Made by a program: the position numbers and the translations under genes | Part shown: piece after piece, positions 59,578 through 64,000 of the stretch | How the letters are laid out: each line of letters begins with the position of its first letter | Numbering within the stretch: position 1 is the stretch's first letter | The notes under the pieces: model-generated | Databases searched by the model: none | What the model saw: the letters and a program-made list of their open reading frames with translations, nothing else | Told to the model about the DNA's origin: nothing | Assembly: GCF_026870155.1 (NCBI RefSeq) | Contig: NZ_CP113975.1 | Coordinates: forward strand, 3,410,001-3,474,000 | From: Flavobacterium marginilacus | GTDB lineage: Bacteria; Bacteroidota; Bacteroidia; Flavobacteriales; Flavobacteriaceae | Length of the DNA: 64,000 nt | Direction of reading: 5' to 3'

Positions 59578-61968
59578 ATGAAACGCAGCATTAAAAAAGT
59601 AGCAGTAATCGGATCCGGAATCATGGGTTCAGGGATTGCCTGTCATTTTGCCAACATTGGGGTTGAAGTTTTGCTTTTGGACATAATTCCAAACGCGCTT
59701 ACTGATGCTGAAACCAAAAAAGGACTGACGCTTGAAAGCAAAATTGTCCGCAACCGTGTAGTAAACGACCACTTGGCTAATTCATTAAAATCGAAGCCCT
59801 CTCCTATTTACAGCCAAAAATTCGCCAGCCGAATCACAACTGGAAACACAACAGACGATATGGCTAAGATTGCCAATGTAGATTGGATTATCGAAGTGGT
59901 TGTGGAGCGTTTAGACATCAAAAAAATAGTTTTTGAGCAAATCGACCAATTCAGAAAACCGGGAACATTGGTAACATCTAATACTTCGGGTATTCCAATT
60001 CATTTTATGAGCGAAGGACGAAGCGAAGATTTCCAAAAACATTTCTGCGGTACACACTTTTTTAACCCAGCGCGTTACTTAAAATTATTCGAAATTATTC
60101 CGGGACCACAGACTTCTGCTGAAGTTTTGGATTTCTTAACCACATACGGAGAAAAATTCTTAGGCAAAACTTCGGTTGTTGCCAAAGACACTCCGGCATT
60201 TATCGGAAACCGTATTGGTATTTATGGAATCCAGAGTTTGTTCCACTTGGTGAAAGAATTGGGATTAACCATTGAAGAAGTTGACAAATTGACTGGACCA
60301 GTTATTGGCCGTCCAAAATCAGCTACTTTCAGAACTGTCGATGTGGTTGGACTGGATACTTTGGTACATGTTGCTAATGGAATCTACGAAAACTGCCCTG
60401 CAGACGAGCAGCACGAATTGTTCAAACTTCCGGATTTTGTCAGCAAAATGATGGAAAACAAATGGTACGGAAGCAAAACAGGTCAAGGTTTCTACAAAAA
60501 AGCAGACAAAGACATTCTTTCTTTGGACTTAGATACTTTGGAATACCGAACTGCCAAAAAAGCTTCTTTTGCCACTTTGGAATTAACAAAAACAATAGAC
60601 AAACCCATCAATAGATTCAAGGTTTTGGTTAAAGGAAAAGACAAAGCAGGCGAATTCTACAGAAAGAGTTTCGCTGGAATGTTTGCTTATGTTTCCAACC
60701 GTATTCCTGAAATCTCAGATGAATTATATAAAATAGATGACGCTATGAAAGCCGGTTTCGGATGGGAAAATGGTCCATTCGAAATTTGGGATGCTATTGG
60801 TGTTGCCAATGGAATCGAAATCATGAAAGCCGAAGGTCTTGAGCCTGCAGTTTGGGTTAATGAAATGATTACTTCTGGAAGTACTAGTTTTTATACTGTA
60901 AAAGACGGAGCTACTTATTTCTACAATATTCCGACAAAATCACAGACAAAAATTCCAGGACAAGATTCTTTTATCATTCTGAACAACATTCGCGAAAGCA
61001 AAAAAGTATGGAGCAACAGCGGTGCAATTATTCAGGATTTGGGAGACGGAATTCTAAACTTAGAATTCCAATCCAAAATGAATACTATTGGCGGTGATGT
61101 ACTTCAAGCAATTAATAAAGCGATAGATTTATCTGAAAAAGAATACCAAGGTCTGGTTATTGGAAACCAGGCAGCTAATTTCTCTGTTGGAGCCAATATC
61201 GGAATGATTTTCATGATGGCTGTTGAACAGGAATATGACGAGTTAAATATGGCGATCAAAATGTTCCAAGACACGATGATGCGCGTTCGTTATTCTTCAA
61301 TTCCAGTTATTGTTGCGCCTCACGGAATGACTTTTGGAGGCGGATGCGAAATGAGTCTGCACGCTGACAAAGTAGTTGCTGCAGCGGAAACCTATATGGG
61401 ATTGGTTGAATTTGGCGTTGGGGTTATTCCAGGTGGCGGCGGTTCCAAAGAAATGGCTTTGAGAGCTTCTGATTTATTCCGCAAAAATGATGTAGAACTG
61501 AATGTACTGCAGGAATATTTCTTAACAATCGCAATGGCAAAAGTATCGACTTCCGGTTACGAAGCTTTTGACACTGGACTTTTACAGCATGGTAAAGATA
61601 TTATCGTAGTAAACAAAGACCGTCAGATTGCCGAAGCCAAAAAACATGCTTTATTAATGGCCGAAGCGGGTTACACACAGCCTATCCGCAGAACCGATGT
61701 GAAGGTTTTAGGTAAACAGGCATTAGGAATGTTCTTAGTAGGAACTGACCAGATGGAAGCCGGAAAATACATTTCTGAGCATGACAAAAAAATCGCAAAC
61801 AAACTGGCTTACGTTATGGCTGGAGGTGATTTATCCGAATCTACTTTGGTATCTGAGCAGTATTTACTGGATATCGAAAGAGAAGCTTTCCTTTCTCTTT
61901 GTACCGAAAGAAAAACATTGGAAAGAATTCAGTATATGTTAACTAAAGGGAAACCGCTTAGGAATTAG
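59578..61968 (+). CDS. 3-hydroxyacyl-CoA dehydrogenase / enoyl-CoA hydratase, FadN type
   Basis: 796 residues with the dehydrogenase first: NAD motif VAVIGSGIMGSGIACHFAN (about 8-26), VVVERLDIKK, SNTSGIPI, GTHFFNPARYLKLFEIIPG, two 3HCDH C-terminal parts (about 190-300, 345-430). The hydratase-like part (about 480-680) has VGANIGMIFMMAVEQ and PHGMTFGGGCEMSLHADKVVAAAETYMGLVEFGVGVIPGGGGSKE. This order matches Bacillus FadN rather than E. coli FadB. It carries out hydration and oxidation steps of beta-oxidation with the thiolase encoded next. Confidence 0.92.
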   Translation: MKRSIKKVAVIGSGIMGSGIACHFANIGVEVLLLDIIPNALTDAETKKGLTLESKIVRNRVVNDHLANSLKSKPSPIYSQKFASRITTGNTTDDMAKIANVDWIIEVVVERLDIKKIVFEQIDQFRKPGTLVTSNTSGIPIHFMSEGRSEDFQKHFCGTHFFNPARYLKLFEIIPGPQTSAEVLDFLTTYGEKFLGKTSVVAKDTPAFIGNRIGIYGIQSLFHLVKELGLTIEEVDKLTGPVIGRPKSATFRTVDVVGLDTLVHVANGIYENCPADEQHELFKLPDFVSKMMENKWYGSKTGQGFYKKADKDILSLDLDTLEYRTAKKASFATLELTKTIDKPINRFKVLVKGKDKAGEFYRKSFAGMFAYVSNRIPEISDELYKIDDAMKAGFGWENGPFEIWDAIGVANGIEIMKAEGLEPAVWVNEMITSGSTSFYTVKDGATYFYNIPTKSQTKIPGQDSFIILNNIRESKKVWSNSGAIIQDLGDGILNLEFQSKMNTIGGDVLQAINKAIDLSEKEYQGLVIGNQAANFSVGANIGMIFMMAVEQEYDELNMAIKMFQDTMMRVRYSSIPVIVAPHGMTFGGGCEMSLHADKVVAAAETYMGLVEFGVGVIPGGGGSKEMALRASDLFRKNDVELNVLQEYFLTIAMAKVSTSGYEAFDTGLLQHGKDIIVVNKDRQIAEAKKHALLMAEAGYTQPIRRTDVKVLGKQALGMFLVGTDQMEAGKYISEHDKKIANKLAYVMAGGDLSESTLVSEQYLLDIEREAFLSLCTERKTLERIQYMLTKGKPLRN

Positions 61969-62053
61969 ATAATAGATAAAAGACGGAAAGATGATAGACA
62001 AAATCCGTACTCCTAAAAGTCTATCAATCTATTATCTATCCGTCTATCATCTT
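61966..62053. repeat. Inverted AT-rich repeats between fadN-like and thiolase genes
   Basis: AAGATGATAGAC (61988-61999) is complementary to GTCTATCATCTT (62042-62053), and AGATAATAGAT near 61967 to ATCTATTATCT near 62026. Possibly a processing or stability hairpin in the operon mRNA. Confidence 0.6.
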
Positions 62054-62066
62054 AAAAATAAAAAAT

Positions 62067-63248
62067 ATGAAAACAGCATACATAGTTAAAGCATATAGAA
62101 CGGCAGTTGGAAAAGCACCAAAAGGACTTTTTAGATTCAAAAGACCTGATGAATTAGCTGCTGAAACCATTCAGTACATGATGAATGAACTGCCTGATTT
62201 TGACAAAACGCGTATTGACGACGTTATGGTTGGAAACGCCATGCCGGAAGCAGAACAAGGTTTAAATGTAGGACGTTTAATCTCTCTGATGGGATTAAAA
62301 GTAAATGATGTACCTGGTGTTACTGTGAACCGTTATTGTGCATCGGGTCTGGAAACCATCGGAATGGCAACTGCCAAAATCCAGTCGGGAATGGCGCACT
62401 GTATCATTGCCGGCGGTGCCGAAAGTATGAGTTATATTCCGATGGGAGGTTACAAACCTACTCCAGATTACGCTGTCGCAAAAGCGGGACACGAAGATTA
62501 CTACTGGGGAATGGGTCTCACATCCGAAGCTGTCGCTAAACAGTTCAACATTTCACGTGCAGATCAGGATGAATTTGCTTTTCAATCGCATAACAAAGCA
62601 TTGAAAGCACAGGCTGAAGGTAAATTTGACAAACAGATTGTACCTATCACTGTTGAGCAGACTTTCATTAATGAAAATGGCAAAAAAGAAACCAAATCAT
62701 ACGTTGTAAACAAAGACGAAGGACCAAGAGCAGGAACTTCATTGGAAGCATTAGCAGGCCTCAGAGCTGTTTTTGCCGCTGACGGAAGTGTAACTGCAGG
62801 TAACTCTTCACAAATGAGTGACGGTGCCGCTTTTGTACTGGTGATGAGCGAAGAAATGGTAAAAGAATTAAACCTTCAGCCTATCGCCCGATTAGTAAAC
62901 TTTGCATCTGCCGGTGTTGAACCAAGAATTATGGGAATCGGCCCTGTAAAAGCGATTCCGAAAGCATTGAAACAGGCCGGACTGACTCTAAATGATATCG
63001 AATTAATCGAATTGAACGAAGCTTTTGCATCACAGGCTTTGGCCGTTACCCGTGAACTGAATCTGAACCCAGATATTATTAATGTAAATGGAGGAGCGAT
63101 TGCCCTAGGTCACCCCCTGGGCTGTACCGGAGCTAAACTTTCTGTTCAATTATTCGACGAAATGAAACGCAGAGGTAACAAATACGGTATCGTGAGTATG
63201 TGTGTGGGAACTGGACAGGGAAGTGCGGGGATTTTTGAAGTTCTTTAA
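62067..63248 (+). CDS. fadA: Acetyl-CoA acyltransferase (thiolase)
   Basis: 393 residues. Thiolase residues: acylated Cys in [15 protein letters not shown] (about residue 90), [10 protein letters not shown] with His (about 348) and the second Cys in [15 protein letters not shown] (about 378). It cleaves 3-ketoacyl-CoA to acetyl-CoA and a shortened acyl-CoA. It partners the FadN-like protein as in FadNA(E) operons. Confidence 0.95.
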   Translation: MKTAYIVKAYRTAVGKAPKGLFRFKRPDELAAETIQYMMNELPDFDKTRIDDVMVGNAMPEAEQGLNVGRLISLMGLKVNDVPGVTVNRYCASGLETIGMATAKIQSGMAHCIIAGGAESMSYIPMGGYKPTPDYAVAKAGHEDYYWGMGLTSEAVAKQFNISRADQDEFAFQSHNKALKAQAEGKFDKQIVPITVEQTFINENGKKETKSYVVNKDEGPRAGTSLEALAGLRAVFAADGSVTAGNSSQMSDGAAFVLVMSEEMVKELNLQPIARLVNFASAGVEPRIMGIGPVKAIPKALKQAGLTLNDIELIELNEAFASQALAVTRELNLNPDIINVNGGAIALGHPLGCTGAKLSVQLFDEMKRRGNKYGIVSMCVGTGQGSAGIFEVL

Positions 63249-63250
63249 TT

Positions 63251-63340
63251 AAGAAAATAGAACATAGAGAATAGAATATAGATATATGCCTTTAAATTGA
63301 AAATAGAATACAGAGAATAAAATATAGTTATAAGCCTTAA
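63251..63340. repeat. Direct repeat of about 42 bp, also left arm of an inverted repeat flanking the IVS gene
   Basis: Two copies of a unit starting GAAAATAGAA and ending near GCCTT(A/T)A lie at about 63253-63294 and 63299-63340. The stretch 63251-63274 is the inverted counterpart of 63705-63728 (22 of 24 positions). Confidence 0.65.
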
Positions 63341-63350
63341 GATAAAAAGA

Positions 63351-63701
63351 ATGAGACATAATTATAAGAACTTGAAGATTTGGCAACTTGGAATAACAAT
63401 CGCAAATGAGATTTCAGATTTATTATTAGAATTCCCAAAACATGAAAGATACGATTTAAGTTCCCAAATAAGCAGATGTTCAGTTTCAATTCCCAGTAAT
63501 ATTGCTGAAGGCTCTTCAAGAACTGATAAATCTTTCAGTCACTTTTTAGATATTTCTCTTGGATCTTCATTCGAACTTATTACGCAGTTATTAATTGCAA
63601 AACACAGAAAATATATAAACGAAATACATTTTAACCAATTAGAAATTAAAATAGAAGAATTCCAAAGGATGACGATGGGATTTCAAAATGGACTAAAATA
63701 A
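63351..63701 (+). CDS. Four-helix-bundle protein of the 23S rRNA intervening-sequence (IVS) family
   Basis: 116 residues. Family signature: KNLKIWQLGITIANEISDLLLEFPKHERYDLSSQISRCSVSIPSNIAEGSSR and a C-terminal helix with a late LEIKIEEFQRM. First described within 23S rRNA intervening sequences but widespread as a stand-alone gene; its molecular role is unclear. Here it interrupts a beta-oxidation operon and is bracketed by inverted repeats, suggesting a small inserted unit. Confidence 0.88.
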   Translation: MRHNYKNLKIWQLGITIANEISDLLLEFPKHERYDLSSQISRCSVSIPSNIAEGSSRTDKSFSHFLDISLGSSFELITQLLIAKHRKYINEIHFNQLEIKIEEFQRMTMGFQNGLK

Positions 63702-63704
63702 AGT

Positions 63705-63728
63705 CTATTTTCTATATTCTATTTTCTT
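63705..63728. repeat. Right inverted repeat flanking the IVS gene
   Basis: The 24 bases are complementary, with two mismatches, to 63251-63274. Confidence 0.65.
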
Positions 63729-63753
63729 TCGTCTTAACAAAAAAATAAAAGTC

Positions 63754-64000
63754 ATGAGCGACAAAACAAGAGGTGGTCAATTCATCGTAAAAGAAACAAA
63801 ATGTGAAGACATCTTCACCCCAGAGGATTTCAACGAAGAGCAGCTGATGATGCGTGACTCTGTAAAAGAATTTGTGGACAAAGAAATTTGGCCGAACAAA
63901 AACCGTTTTGAAAATAAAGATTATGCTTTTACCGAAGAATCCATGCGCAAAGCCGGAGATCTTGGTTTCTTGAGCGTAGCTGTGCCTGAAGCTTATGGCG
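63754..64000 (+). CDS. Acyl-CoA dehydrogenase, N-terminal part cut by window end
   Basis: 82 codons visible from the ATG at 63754. FNEEQLMMRDSVKEFVDKEI and MRKAGDLGFLSVAVPEAYG are the N-terminal helical domain of FAD acyl-CoA dehydrogenases. Expected to catalyse the first beta-oxidation step (FadE role) for the operon; the catalytic base lies beyond the window. Confidence 0.9.
   Translation, partial: MSDKTRGGQFIVKETKCEDIFTPEDFNEEQLMMRDSVKEFVDKEIWPNKNRFENKDYAFTEESMRKAGDLGFLSVAVPEAYG

Overview
The window looks like a chromosome segment of a Flavobacterium-type member of the Bacteroidota. It is AT-rich. Its promoters fit the Bacteroidota form TTTG-N19-21-TAnnTTTG (clear examples before purL, rocD and the HD-domain gene at 57026), and Shine-Dalgarno sites are largely absent. 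The gene content is typical of the group: M28 peptidases, BshB1, PurL, a FadN/FadA cluster and signal peptides ending in Q or FAQ. No insertion sequence, prophage or CRISPR array is visible.

Region 1 (1-26,422) is mostly housekeeping and secreted proteins: an L,D-transpeptidase end with an apparent frameshift, a lactonase, hydrolases, two M28 peptidases, MoaD-like and CobA proteins, RocD with a divergent Lrp regulator, a PAS histidine kinase, tRNA-His, BshB1, an isochorismate synthase/thioesterase pair, a beta-helix lipoprotein, PurL, a patatin, an acyl-CoA ligase and small unknowns.

Region 2 (26,492-33,301) is a five-gene minus-strand operon: a MoxR AAA+ ATPase, a vWA-like/propeller-like protein carrying an L7/L12-like domain, a membrane protein with TPR-like helices, and two accessory proteins. 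It matches the architecture of MoxR-vWA-beta-propeller ternary conflict systems.

Region 3 (33,540-58,823) is dominated by RNA processing and repair. The 5' part has two DEDDh exonucleases, a metallophosphoesterase, an ATP-grasp-like protein, a compact RNA-ligase-like nucleotidyltransferase, tRNA-Arg and an atypical tRNA-Asp-like gene. After two micro-genes and a tyrosinase operon comes a four-gene operon in which two RlaP-type nucleotidyltransferases flank a small protein and a large TPR protein (possibly TPR-GreAB-C-PIN). The last two share a Gly/Asn motif like bacterial amyloid-signalling motifs. Then come a membrane protein, TatD, a split Pnkp/Hen1 RNA repair operon, an Rnl1-type RNA ligase, another nucleotidyltransferase-like protein, a SUKH protein, an array of five small RNAs, a Ro60/Rsr (TROVE) protein, an HD protein and a WYL regulator.

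Two observations stand out. First, 54,786-55,307 holds five tandem minus-strand RNAs, each closable by two helices around a conserved internal loop (5' side TGYCGT). They fit Y RNAs of the adjacent Ro60 homologue. The first contains a complete circularly permuted tRNA mimic whose acceptor stem is capped by a loop and whose anticodon stem opens into the Y stem. Second, five copies of a palindrome (core CTGCGCAA-N5-TTGCGCAG) lie in one orientation, each exactly 8 nt upstream of a [AT]AT[AC]TTTG -7 box. They precede the Y-RNA array, rsr, the Rnl1-type ligase, the hen1-ligase-kinase operon and the phosphoesterase-exonuclease pair. This defines an RNA-repair regulon by sequence; the nearby WYL protein is the obvious, unproven, candidate regulator.

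Region 4 (58,997-64,000) is a fatty-acid beta-oxidation operon: a MarR regulator with its own palindromic operator, a FadN-like fusion, thiolase, an IVS-type four-helix-bundle protein flanked by inverted repeats, and the start of an acyl-CoA dehydrogenase.
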